64,000 nt of DNA from Peptidiphaga gingivicola (GTDB lineage Bacteria > Actinomycetota > Actinomycetes > Actinomycetales > Actinomycetaceae). How positions within the stretch are numbered: the stretch's first letter is position 1; the number at the start of each line of letters is the position of its first letter. The translations under genes and the position numbers were made by a program. The stretch is from the NCBI RefSeq assembly GCF_001652275.1, contig NZ_LVZK01000001.1:558001-622000 (forward strand), read 5' to 3'. Of this stretch, positions 24,859 through 32,660 are shown piece by piece. The notes beneath the pieces were generated by a model, which had not been told where the DNA came from, made no database searches, and worked only from the letters and a program-made list of their open reading frames with translations.

Positions 24859-25356
24859 ATGGGTGCCGGCTTTCTGCATCCCTTTCCTGACGAAAGTTAC
24901 GGGGCGGACCATTACTACATGGCTGCTGTCGTCGTTGACGATCTGGAATATAGAAAGTTGTACGATAGACTGGATCGAGTGGCTTCGACGGCGCATGAGC
25001 AGTTCAACCTCGATCTTGACGTTGAGTTCCACGCTCACGACATAATGCAAGGACGCAAATCGTGGGGGTGTTTTCGCGGGCAGGTCCATGAAGCCGTTGT
25101 TTTATATCGGGCTGCTGCCCGCGCCGTACGTGAGTCCGGGGCACTGTTGACAATCGAAGGGTCCATGAACCTGAACCGTCGCGTTCGGGGCGTGCAGATC
25201 GAGCTGCTCGGACAATTCTTCGCGAATTCGGTTCGCTCCAAGATCGGAAATGGTTGCCCTAAACAAGCTCGGGGCCTTGCAGGCCCCCGGCAGTCAACGC
25301 CCCGACCTGCGGTTCGTCGTGCTTCTAGTTTAGTGCGTCCCTTCATTCTCATGTAG
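24859..25356 (+). pseudogene. C-terminally truncated DUF3800 protein
   Basis: The first ~125 of 165 codons match DUF3800: an acidic DES near the start (HPFPDESYGADHYYMAAVVV) and the EFHAHDIMQGRKSW segment. These proteins have an RNase H-like fold and often sit in mobile or defence regions; full-length members exceed 200 residues and carry further acidic catalytic residues. Here the frame changes character after FANSVRSKIGN and ends in unrelated, low-complexity basic sequence near a GC hairpin (25271-25287), so the catalytic C-terminal half is missing. ATG at 24859 follows AGGAGAGAG. Probably a decayed remnant of a horizontally acquired gene. Confidence 0.6.
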
Positions 25357-25570
25357 GAAACATGTCTCTTGTCATAAGACAAACGTTGCCCACCGACTGA
25401 CAGCATCCTGCCGCGCGGACGGCTCAAATGGCGAGCCGGGCGATGGCGCGGCGATGCGCGTCGAGCAAACTTGCTCAATGGGTCGCCGCAGCAGTTCGTG
25501 AAAACCCGGCTCATGAAAACTCGGCTCTTGAGAACCCGTCGATTTCACCGACAGGCCAGGGCAGCCTCTT

Positions 25571-25607
25571 TTGCGAGCAGACCCAACGCCGATATGCTGA
25601 ACACGTG
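25571..25607 (+). promoter_or_regulatory. Leaderless promoter of the compatible-solute ABC operon
   Basis: TTGCGA (25571-25576) and TATGCT (25593-25598) are 16 bp apart. The -10 ends 6 bp before the GTG at 25605 and no Shine-Dalgarno is present, which is the expected geometry for transcription starting at or next to the start codon. Confidence 0.5.
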
Positions 25608-26603
25608 ATCGAATTCGAGTCCGTCGGAAAGACGTATCCCGGCGGCGCGGTTGCCGTGGAGAGCTTCACGTACACGGTGCCGAAACATCGAACCGTCGTG
25701 CTCGTCGGCTCGTCCGGCTCAGGCAAGACAACGCTGCTGCGCATGGTCAACCGCATGGTCGACCCGACGTCGGGAAGGGTGCTCATCGACGGCGTCGACG
25801 TGCGCGAAGCCGATCCCGTCAAACTCCGCCGATCCATCGGATACGTGCTTCAAGACGGCGGGCTCCTTCCGCATCGCACCGTCGCGGACAATGTCGCCAC
25901 CGTGCCGATCCTCAACGGCACGCCAAGGCGCGAGGCCCGATCCGCGGCGCTGGAGCTTCTCGAACGGGTGGGGCTCGACCCGGAGCTCGGCGCCCGCTAC
26001 CCGGCTCAGCTTTCCGGGGGCCAACGCCAGCGTGTGGGCGTGGCGCGGGCTCTGGCCGCCGAGCCCGAGATCCTGCTCATGGACGAGCCCTTCGGCGCCG
26101 TCGACCCCATCGTTCGCCGCGAGCTTCAAGACGAGCTCGTGCGTCTGCAAGGGGAGATCGGCAAAACGGTCGTCTTCGTGACGCACGACGTCGAAGAGGC
26201 GTTCCGCCTGTGCGACGAAGTCGTCGTGCTCGGCGAGGGCGGAAAAATCGCGCAGAGCGGCACGCCGGAAGAGATTCTGGCCGCTCCGGCAAACGACTTC
26301 GTGCGCACCTTCGTCGGCGGGACGAAGTCCAACCAAACGCTGCGCGTGCGCCAGGTCGCCGGGCGCAGCGTCGCCGTCGGCGAGGACGGACGCCAGGTGG
26401 GGGTCATTGAAGGGCTTGAAGGGCTTGTCAGCGGCGTGAAAGGCGCGGGGGACGACGCCCGGGAGCAGAGCTCCCGAGGACGGGAGGCTCAGCCCCGCCT
26501 GCCGCATGCCCTGGACGCCGCTCGGAGTTCTCTGCGCAAGGCGAAGGCGCGGTGGAGGCTCGGAGGCAAATCCGGCGACTCAGCTGAAGGCGGCCCGGTG
26601 TGA
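25605..26603 (+). CDS. OpuC/ProU-type ABC transporter ATPase
   Basis: A 332-residue ATPase energising import of glycine betaine, choline, carnitine or similar compatible solutes. Motifs: IEFESVGKTYPGG start, Walker A GSSGSGKTT, Q-loop GYVLQDGGLLPH, signature LSGGQRQR, Walker B ILLMDEPFGAVDP and switch His in FVTHD. The C-terminal ~90 residues are charged and lack clear CBS domains, unlike many OpuCA proteins. The GTG at 25605 was chosen because it begins the family sequence; the upstream open frame to 25428 crosses the promoter. It overlaps the first permease by 4 bp (GTGA). Substrate is inferred from the family. Confidence 0.88.
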   Translation: MIEFESVGKTYPGGAVAVESFTYTVPKHRTVVLVGSSGSGKTTLLRMVNRMVDPTSGRVLIDGVDVREADPVKLRRSIGYVLQDGGLLPHRTVADNVATVPILNGTPRREARSAALELLERVGLDPELGARYPAQLSGGQRQRVGVARALAAEPEILLMDEPFGAVDPIVRRELQDELVRLQGEIGKTVVFVTHDVEEAFRLCDEVVVLGEGGKIAQSGTPEEILAAPANDFVRTFVGGTKSNQTLRVRQVAGRSVAVGEDGRQVGVIEGLEGLVSGVKGAGDDAREQSSRGREAQPRLPHALDAARSSLRKAKARWRLGGKSGDSAEGGPV

Positions 26604-27265
26604 GCTGGCTGAGCGAGAACTGGCGGTGGGTCGGCGAACTTCTGCGGGCGCACCTGTTCATCGCGCTTCCGGCGACGGCCCTGGCCGTCTTGGTGTCTGT
26701 TCCGATCGGCCGCTTCGCGCATCGCTTCCCCAAGGTCGGCGGCGTCATCCTCTCCGGCGCCACGCTGACGTACGCGATCCCGTCGCTGCCGCTGCTCGTG
26801 GCCGTGCCGCTCGTCATCGGAACGCCCCTGCGTTCGCCGCTGACCATCATCGCGGCTCTCGGCCTGTACGGCATGGCCCTTCTTGTGAGGACGGCCAGCG
26901 ACGCCTTCTCCTCGGTGGACCAGACCGTGATCGACGGCGCGACGGCGGTGGGGCATTCGCGCAGGACGCTCCTGTGGACGGTTGAGCTTCCGCTCGCGGT
27001 GCCCGTGCTCGTCTCTGGAATCAGGGTCGTCGCCGTCTCGACGGTGGGGCTTGTGACGATCGGGGCGCTCGTGGGAATTCCCAGCGTCGGCACGCTCCTG
27101 ACCGACGGTTTTCAGCGGGGGATAACGGCCGAGGTCGTGACGGGGGTCGTCGCGACGGTCGCTCTGGCGCTCGCGGTCGACGGGCTCGTCGTCCTGCTCG
27201 GCAGGCTTCTCACGCCGTGGACGAGGGCCGGCAAGGCCCCCGGCGCGAAGGGGGAGCAGGCGTGA
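26600..27265 (+). CDS. OpuC-type ABC transporter permease 1
   Basis: A 221-residue inner-membrane permease with about six hydrophobic segments and the EAA-type loop around VIDGATAVGHSRRTLLWTVELPLAVPV, which contacts the ATPase. PSLPLLVAVPLVIG and VGLVTIGALVGI are typical of the OpuCB/OpuCD family. GTG start overlaps the ATPase stop, and its own stop overlaps the GTG of the second permease, so the operon is translationally coupled. It should pair with the second permease as a heterodimer. Confidence 0.88.
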   Translation: MSWLSENWRWVGELLRAHLFIALPATALAVLVSVPIGRFAHRFPKVGGVILSGATLTYAIPSLPLLVAVPLVIGTPLRSPLTIIAALGLYGMALLVRTASDAFSSVDQTVIDGATAVGHSRRTLLWTVELPLAVPVLVSGIRVVAVSTVGLVTIGALVGIPSVGTLLTDGFQRGITAEVVTGVVATVALALAVDGLVVLLGRLLTPWTRAGKAPGAKGEQA

Positions 27266-27942
27266 ACTATTTCCTCTCGGCCCTCAAGTGGCTTACAGAC
27301 TCTGCCAACTGGCGGGGCCCGTCAGGCATCGGCGCGAGGCTCCTCGAGCACGTGATCCTCACTCTCGGCGTCGTCGGGATCGCCGCCGCGATCGCCCTGC
27401 CGATCGGGATCGTCGTCGGCCACACGAGGCGAGGCGCGGGCTTCGTCGGCGCCGTCGTCGGCTCTGCGCGGTCGATCCCGACCCTCGGCCTGTTGACAAT
27501 TTTCGGTTTGATCTTCGGGATCGGGCTCGACGCGCCGATCATCGCGCTCGTCATCCTGGCGATTCCCTCGCTTCTGGCGGGCGCCTACTCGGGGATCCAA
27601 GCCATCGACCCCGCCGTGCCCGCAGCTGCGACGGCGATAGGGATGAGCCCCGCCCAAGTGGTCTTCCGCGTGGAGCTGCCGCTGGCTCTGCCCGTCATCG
27701 TGGGCGGACTGCGCGCGACAGTGCTCCAGGTGGTGTCCACGGCGACGCTCGCCGCATACGTCGCGGACTGGGGCCTCGGCCGCTTCCTCTTCGCCGGCCT
27801 GCGGTCCCACAATTACCCGTTGATGCTCGGCGGATCGCTCGCAGTCATCGCCCTCGCGATCGTGTGCGAATTGCTCCTGTCCGCTCTGCAGCGGGCAACC
27901 GTGCGCCGCGCCGCGCCCGCCCACACCGCTTCTAAGGAGTGA
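27262..27942 (+). CDS. OpuC-type ABC transporter permease 2
   Basis: A 226-residue permease paralogous to the previous one, with about six membrane segments. Family features are SARSIPTLGLLTIFGLIFGIG, the EAA loop near AIGMSPAQVVFRVELPLALPV and VADWGLGRFLFAGL. GTG at 27262 overlaps the upstream TGA. Two permeases flanked by the ATPase and a substrate-binding lipoprotein give the standard OpuC layout. The C-terminus is basic and cytoplasmic. Confidence 0.88.
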   Translation: MNYFLSALKWLTDSANWRGPSGIGARLLEHVILTLGVVGIAAAIALPIGIVVGHTRRGAGFVGAVVGSARSIPTLGLLTIFGLIFGIGLDAPIIALVILAIPSLLAGAYSGIQAIDPAVPAAATAIGMSPAQVVFRVELPLALPVIVGGLRATVLQVVSTATLAAYVADWGLGRFLFAGLRSHNYPLMLGGSLAVIALAIVCELLLSALQRATVRRAAPAHTASKE

Positions 27943-27944
27943 CA

Positions 27945-29057
27945 TTGTCTTTCATCGCACGCATTCTCCAAAGGGTCGCCGCGAAGAACGGCCTCAGGGG
28001 CCTCCGCCCGGAAGAAAGCCGCTTCGCGGGCGCCGCGCAAGCCGCGTCCGCCGAACGGCCTCAAGCTGCGCCCGCGCCGGGGGACCAAGCTGCGCACGCA
28101 CGTCGGACGAGCGCCGGATCGCGCGTCGCGTCGTGCACCGCGTCCGCGAGGGCGCCGCGCTTCGCCAAGGCGGTCGCGATGCTCGGCGCCGTCGCCCTCG
28201 CCGTCGGCTGCTCCAACGCCGATCCCCTGCGCAGGTCCGACGGGAAGGACCGGGCAGGCGAAACGATCGTCGTCGGCTCGCAGGATTATTACTCCAACGA
28301 GATTATTGCGGAGATATACGCGCAGGCGCTCGAGGCGAAGGGCTACAAAATCGAGCGGCAGATGAAAATCGGCCAGCGCGAGGTCTACATGCCCGAGGTC
28401 CGCTCCGGCTCAATCGACGTCTTTCCGGAATACACGGGCAATCTTCTTCAGTACATCGACTCCAAGGCGAGTGTGACGGCCCCCGAGCCCGTATATCGCG
28501 CACTGGAGAAGAAGCTTCCGCGCGAGCTCACTGTGCTCAATCAGGCGCCGGCCGCGGACCAGGACTCCTACGTAGTCACCGCGAAGTTCGCCTCGGAGAA
28601 CGGAATTCGCACCATAGGCGACCTCGCCAAGGTCAAGGGGCGGCTGGTGCTTGGCGGAAACTCGGAGCTCGAATCGCGCCCGTACGGTCCGAAAGGCCTG
28701 AAATCGGCATACGGTGTGGACGTCTCTTTCACGCCCATTGAAGACTCGGGTGGCCCGCTGACGATCAAATCGCTGCGCGAAGGGCGCGCACAGGTCGTCG
28801 ATCTGTACTCCGGAAACCCGGAGCTCTCCACGGGGGAGTTCGTGGTGCTCCAGGATCCGAAGAACCTCTTCCTCTCCTCGCACGTCGTTCCCCTCGTCTC
28901 CTCGAAGCTTCCCGTTCGCGCCGCCAGAATCCTCGACCGCGTCTCCGCCAAGCTCACATCCGAAGACCTGCGCGCGATGGGCGCCCGTTCAGTCAAATCC
29001 GGCCAGCCCGCTTCGAAGATCGCCAAGGATTGGCTCAAGGGCAAGGGGTTGGGCTGA
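27945..29057 (+). CDS. OpuC-type glycine betaine/choline-binding lipoprotein
   Basis: A ~370-residue substrate-binding protein. The binding domain has the family start IVVGSQDYYSNEIIAEIYAQ, then FPEYTGNLLQY and PIEDSGGPLTI. The lipobox AVGC lies some 90 residues from the first possible start. TTG at 27945 is best placed behind AAGGAG, with GTG at 27939 as an alternative, but neither gives a normal signal peptide length: ~70 residues of Ala/Arg-rich sequence precede the hydrophobic stretch VAMLGAVALAVGC. Either the true start is internal and non-canonical, or the protein has an extended N-terminus. Function is clear from family and operon. Confidence 0.82.
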   Translation: MSFIARILQRVAAKNGLRGLRPEESRFAGAAQAASAERPQAAPAPGDQAAHARRTSAGSRVASCTASARAPRFAKAVAMLGAVALAVGCSNADPLRRSDGKDRAGETIVVGSQDYYSNEIIAEIYAQALEAKGYKIERQMKIGQREVYMPEVRSGSIDVFPEYTGNLLQYIDSKASVTAPEPVYRALEKKLPRELTVLNQAPAADQDSYVVTAKFASENGIRTIGDLAKVKGRLVLGGNSELESRPYGPKGLKSAYGVDVSFTPIEDSGGPLTIKSLREGRAQVVDLYSGNPELSTGEFVVLQDPKNLFLSSHVVPLVSSKLPVRAARILDRVSAKLTSEDLRAMGARSVKSGQPASKIAKDWLKGKGLG

Positions 29058-29122
29058 CTGGTTGGGCTAAGCAGCCGGGTCGATCAGCCCGGCCGGTCAA
29101 GGGGCGACGGCTTTTCTGCTTG

Positions 29123-29141
29123 AATTATTTACAGAATAATT
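29123..29141 (+). terminator. AT-rich hairpin after the compatible-solute operon
   Basis: AATTATT tacag AATAATT, a perfect 7-bp stem 66 bp past the binding-protein stop, in the AT-rich spacer before the type VII effector module. Confidence 0.4.
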
Positions 29142-29268
29142 AAAGGGTACTTCTCCCCAAACGATATAGATTCCTTGATCTTTAACTAAGTGTTTGAAAG
29201 GTTGGATATATAAATTGAATTATTTGTGTCAGGCCACCTAAAAACATGTAAAAGGAAGGTGATTGCTT

Positions 29269-29601
29269 GTGGGAACACAATTTGCTTTGACACTCGGAGC
29301 CCAGACGGAAGCCGCACGCTCGGTCAATGAGTCCGCAAATGACTTCGCTGACTTGCTGAAGCAATTTGGCGAGAAACTCGAAGGAGAGGTGTCTCCTTTG
29401 GCCTTTTCGGCAATCGAGACATTCGGGGAGGGAGTCGGCAAGTGGTTTGAAGCGGCCAAACCTTTCCCGGAAGGACTGGTCAACTATTCCAAGGCGCTGG
29501 CGGCAGTCGATTCGACGACGGCGGAGACGGACAAAAAGTCGACTGAGGAGTTTTCCGCCGTCTTTGAGGAAATAGCCGCATTGATGGGAGGCGACGAATG
29601 A
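29269..29601 (+). CDS. Small WXG100-like protein of a type VII effector module (first gene)
   Basis: A 110-residue helical, acidic protein. It has no signal peptide and contains a central GKWFEAAKPF between two amphipathic helices, resembling the WXG100 or T7SS-partner fold. GTG at 29269 follows GGAAGG at 9 bp; TTG at 29263 is possible. It overlaps the next gene by 4 bp (ATGA) and leads a run of four genes of this type ending in a toxin. Likely a secretion partner or targeting factor for the large protein. Assignment rests on size, helicity and operon position. Confidence 0.6.
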   Translation: MGTQFALTLGAQTEAARSVNESANDFADLLKQFGEKLEGEVSPLAFSAIETFGEGVGKWFEAAKPFPEGLVNYSKALAAVDSTTAETDKKSTEEFSAVFEEIAALMGGDE

Positions 29602-29897
29602 GCGAGAGAACCTTCAAATACAACGAGGCCTCACTGGCCAACCTGACAACTTTGGTTGAAAACATGAGCGCGAATGTGGAAGATCTCATTTCCACTGCGC
29701 GAAAGAAGACCGACGGCCAAATCGGAGCGTGGAGCCGGGAGTCTTCCTCTCGGCAGGCTCAGATCGCTTTCGATCAGCGGCTGGGGAATCGCACGGAAAG
29801 TTTGACGCAGGCGCTGGATGAAGCGGCCAACGCTCTGGGCGACATCAAAGACCTGGCCCACAACACAGAAGTTCGCAACGTCGCCGTCATGGACTAA
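29598..29897 (+). CDS. WXG100 family-like protein
   Basis: A 99-residue helical hairpin protein. The first helix spans about 8-34 (SLANLTTLVENMSANVEDLI), the turn contains GAWSRESS in place of a strict WXG, and the second helix is AQIAFDQRLGNRTESLTQAL. This matches the length and layout of WXG100/ESAT-6-like partners of type VII secretion. It overlaps the upstream gene by 4 bp. No YxxxD/E export signal is clear at the C-terminus, which reads VRNVAVMD. Confidence 0.65.
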   Translation: MSERTFKYNEASLANLTTLVENMSANVEDLISTARKKTDGQIGAWSRESSSRQAQIAFDQRLGNRTESLTQALDEAANALGDIKDLAHNTEVRNVAVMD

Positions 29898-29909
29898 GGG
29901 GCGAGAATC

Positions 29910-30260
29910 ATGCCCAGTTATGATTTCGAAGTGGACCTCGAGTCCCTCATAAACGCTTCGACGAAGGCCAGCGAGGCCGTCAAGCAAAAGAAAGAGCAGG
30001 ACGTAGAGGACGTCGTTCCCACGGAGAGCGACGTCGGAAGCGACACCGTTTGGAAGGCTCTCGACGATTTCCAGGATCGCTGGGAACGCGGAATCAACGA
30101 CATGACCGATGACATCGAAGAGGTCGCCGGACGCCTGGGACAAGTCGCCACGAACTACGTCGACTTCGACAACAAGGCGAAAGAGCGCATGCAAAAGTTC
30201 GCCGAGAAGACCGACGGCCTTGAAACGACGGAATTGATAGGAGAGCAAGATGGGAATTGA
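29910..30260 (+). CDS. Small helical type VII-associated protein
   Basis: A 116-residue acidic protein with two long helices. The second part, FQDRWERGINDMTDDIEEVAGRL followed by ATNYVDFDNKAKERMQKF, is typical of WXG-like partners encoded beside T7SS polymorphic toxins, and YVDFD resembles the YxxxD export signal. The start is ATG at 29910, behind GGGGCGAG. Its stop lies 11 bp inside the toxin gene, so the two are coupled. Inferred role: heterodimer partner of the toxin's N-terminal domain. Confidence 0.6.
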   Translation: MPSYDFEVDLESLINASTKASEAVKQKKEQDVEDVVPTESDVGSDTVWKALDDFQDRWERGINDMTDDIEEVAGRLGQVATNYVDFDNKAKERMQKFAEKTDGLETTELIGEQDGN

Positions 30261-31926
30261 GCATACCGGCGCGCCGACCTTCTCCATCTCCGGAAGCCCC
30301 TCGGCGATACGCGAGAAGGCGACGACGATGCGTTCGCGCGCCAACCAGTACCAAATTCTGTCCCAGTCGTTGTCGTCTCTGTCCACAGACGGATGGACCG
30401 GACGGGCAGCCGACCGATTTCGTGAAAAGTTTTCCGTGGAGCCTGGAAGGTGGCAGCAGGCCGCCACGGGTTTCACGAACGCGGCAGACGCGCTTGATCT
30501 GTATGCGACGTCGTTGGAAAACGCCCAAACAACCGCCTCTGACTGCAAGACCAACTACGACGAGGCGAATCGGATCACCAAAGAGGCTCGCGAGGAATAC
30601 GATGCCGACGTCGAACGCGGAAAGCAGGAGAAGCGCGAATGGGAGCAGGTGAACGGTCCGGGGACGTACAATCTGACGATCGAGCCCTTCTCCGACCCCG
30701 GTGAATCCATGCGAAACCAGGCCGTCTCCGATTTCGATTCGGCGGTCAGCACGTTGGAGACCGAAGCAGAGACTTGCGCGAGTACGATACGAGCCTCGTG
30801 CGAGGGCGCCCCTGAAAAACGCAACTGGTTGGAGACCGGGGTGGCCGCCGTCGGAGAGGTCCTTTACGGTGCCTTCGAGGCATGCCTAGACGTGGGCAAG
30901 CTCCTGCTGGATTTAAATGGGATCAGCCTGCTCTTCGATGATTTGATCCCCTTCCTCACGGGAGAGCTCACTGCCGAGGAACTTGCGATGAAATTCCAGC
31001 TGCGGGGCGAATCTGTGGTCGCCTTCGGGAAAGCCCTGTGGGAAAACCCCCTCGAGGTGGGAAAAGAGATCGCAAAGGGGGTGCTCGATTGGGACACGTG
31101 GGCGGACAATCCCGCTCGCGCCGTCGGCCACCTGGTTCCCGACATCGTTGTGGCGGTTGCGACGGCAGGCGGCGGCACGGCGGCCACAAAATCGTCGTCG
31201 CTGCTGGCGAGGCTGGGCGCCCACGCGGACGACGTCGGCGACGTCGCAGGCGCGGCCCGCCGTGTGGACAGGGCCGCCGACGCCGCCGAGACTTCCCGGA
31301 AGCTCGACAAGCTGGATTTCACGGACGTCGGCAAGCCGCCAAAGGACTTCTCGCCGAAACCCGGCCTGACCAAAGAGGGGTGGGAGCACAGCGTCGACGA
31401 ATGGACCGGGAAGGTCTCGGAGGCCAACCCCGGCCTAGACCAGGACTCCGTCAGAGGCCTTCACCGCTACACGGTCAATGAGGGTTACACTAACATGAAC
31501 GGCGCCCTGCGCAGCGGGGGCGGATCGCCGGAGACCCATAAGCTGATTGAGGATGCGACGAGGGCCCTCGATCGGCTGCCGACCCCCGAACCGGGAGATT
31601 TGCACAGGGGGACGGCGTTGCCCAAGGGCGTGGTCGACAAGATGCTCGACGAGGGCGTTTTCTCTGACCCCGCATTCCTCTCCACGTCGCGAGATTCCTC
31701 GGTTGCCGCACAATTTGCGGAGACGGCCGCCAAAAATTCTCCCGACAACATCCCGGTCGAGTTCAGGATCAAGAACGGCACGGCGCCCGACATCCAGTCA
31801 TTCTCGGCCTACGCAAATGAGGCAGAGCACCTTTACAAGCCCGGGGCCAAGTTCGACGTCGTCGAAATGGTGGAAAAGCAGTTCGGATCCAAGCAAGGTT
31901 GGAAGGTCGTCATGAAGGAACAGTAG
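30250..31926 (+). CDS. Type VII secretion polymorphic toxin with C-terminal ADP-ribosyltransferase domain
   Basis: A 558-residue protein. Residues 1-115 are a WXG100-like secretion domain with DGWTGRAADRFREKF at the turn. A middle region (about 195-340) has hydrophobic helices (VLYGAFEACLDVGKLLLDL, PDIVVAVATAGGG). The C-terminal ~190 residues carry the R-S-E signature of arginine-type mono-ADP-ribosyltransferases: Arg453 in LHRGT, FLSTS at 476-480, and Glu524-Ala-Glu526 followed by HLYKPGAKFDVV. Such enzymes transfer ADP-ribose from NAD to target proteins. No signal peptide is present, consistent with ESX-type export. Secretion machinery genes are not in the window. The ART call is based on motifs seen; the target is unknown. 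Confidence 0.82.
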   Translation: MGIEHTGAPTFSISGSPSAIREKATTMRSRANQYQILSQSLSSLSTDGWTGRAADRFREKFSVEPGRWQQAATGFTNAADALDLYATSLENAQTTASDCKTNYDEANRITKEAREEYDADVERGKQEKREWEQVNGPGTYNLTIEPFSDPGESMRNQAVSDFDSAVSTLETEAETCASTIRASCEGAPEKRNWLETGVAAVGEVLYGAFEACLDVGKLLLDLNGISLLFDDLIPFLTGELTAEELAMKFQLRGESVVAFGKALWENPLEVGKEIAKGVLDWDTWADNPARAVGHLVPDIVVAVATAGGGTAATKSSSLLARLGAHADDVGDVAGAARRVDRAADAAETSRKLDKLDFTDVGKPPKDFSPKPGLTKEGWEHSVDEWTGKVSEANPGLDQDSVRGLHRYTVNEGYTNMNGALRSGGGSPETHKLIEDATRALDRLPTPEPGDLHRGTALPKGVVDKMLDEGVFSDPAFLSTSRDSSVAAQFAETAAKNSPDNIPVEFRIKNGTAPDIQSFSAYANEAEHLYKPGAKFDVVEMVEKQFGSKQGWKVVMKEQ

Positions 31927-31987
31927 TGCTCGATTCTCCATTCCGAACGCACTTCACCCTCAATGAGCCAATGAAAGAGGCGAAGCA

Positions 31988-32479
31988 ATGACAAGCGACG
32001 ATTTGAACCTCGATGCCTTCCTCAAGGCGCTTCTCAGCCTTCCTCCCGCTCCGGGCGTGAGCTTCCGCGGGTGGGTCCATCCGGCCGACCTCGGGACGGT
32101 CGACGTGGCGACGAAGCTCCTGACTGCGGCGTCGGTCGACATAGCGGTTGCCACCGCGGGTTTCACGACGTCGGAGCTGGGAATCGTCGTCGGGCGCACG
32201 GGCCGCGATCTCGGAGCCTTTTCGGCGATGCCCGAAGCGGAGGAAATCACGTACGCACCGGGCAGGATATTCCGAGGTTATCCCGTCGAGACGGTCGACG
32301 ATCTCAGCGTGCGAGTCTACGAGGAGTGGGTGATCGGCGACGGCGGGCAGCCGGTCTCGATGGGAATCGACCCGAGCGAAGTGGTCGCCATGGTCTCCGC
32401 GACGATCCCGAAGGCCAGAGGCAAGGAACTCGCCGTTCCGCGAGAATACTGCAAACGCTTCACGTCCCCGCTCGAGTGA
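31988..32479 (+). CDS. ART-like small protein downstream of the toxin (candidate immunity or decoy)
   Basis: A 163-residue cytosolic protein with no signal or membrane segment. Its motif order echoes the toxin domain: Arg27 in VSFRGW, GFTTS at 58-62, and FSAMPEAEEITYAPGRIF at 79-95, which parallels FSAYANEAEHLYKPGAKF in the toxin. With the spacing to PG held fixed, the toxin's catalytic Glu526 corresponds to Glu86, and the upstream Glu of ExE corresponds to Ala84. It may therefore be an ART fold with altered or lost activity. Its place 61 bp after the toxin suits an immunity gene, but it could instead be a second enzyme. This is inference from short motifs. Confidence 0.55.
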   Translation: MTSDDLNLDAFLKALLSLPPAPGVSFRGWVHPADLGTVDVATKLLTAASVDIAVATAGFTTSELGIVVGRTGRDLGAFSAMPEAEEITYAPGRIFRGYPVETVDDLSVRVYEEWVIGDGGQPVSMGIDPSEVVAMVSATIPKARGKELAVPREYCKRFTSPLE

Positions 32480-32660
32480 CGCGTGCGCGGTCTGCCTATG
32501 CGGCGCCCGGAGGGGCGAGATCTGTCAGCGGCGGGAGAGGCCAACGCGATCGCTCCCTGAGGGGGCGCGCGAGCGGCTTCTGAAAAGACAAGCGGGGCCG
32601 GGGCTGGAAGGGCCGTATGCGAGCCCCACATGAAAGATTCGGAGAAGGAGAAGTGCACAG

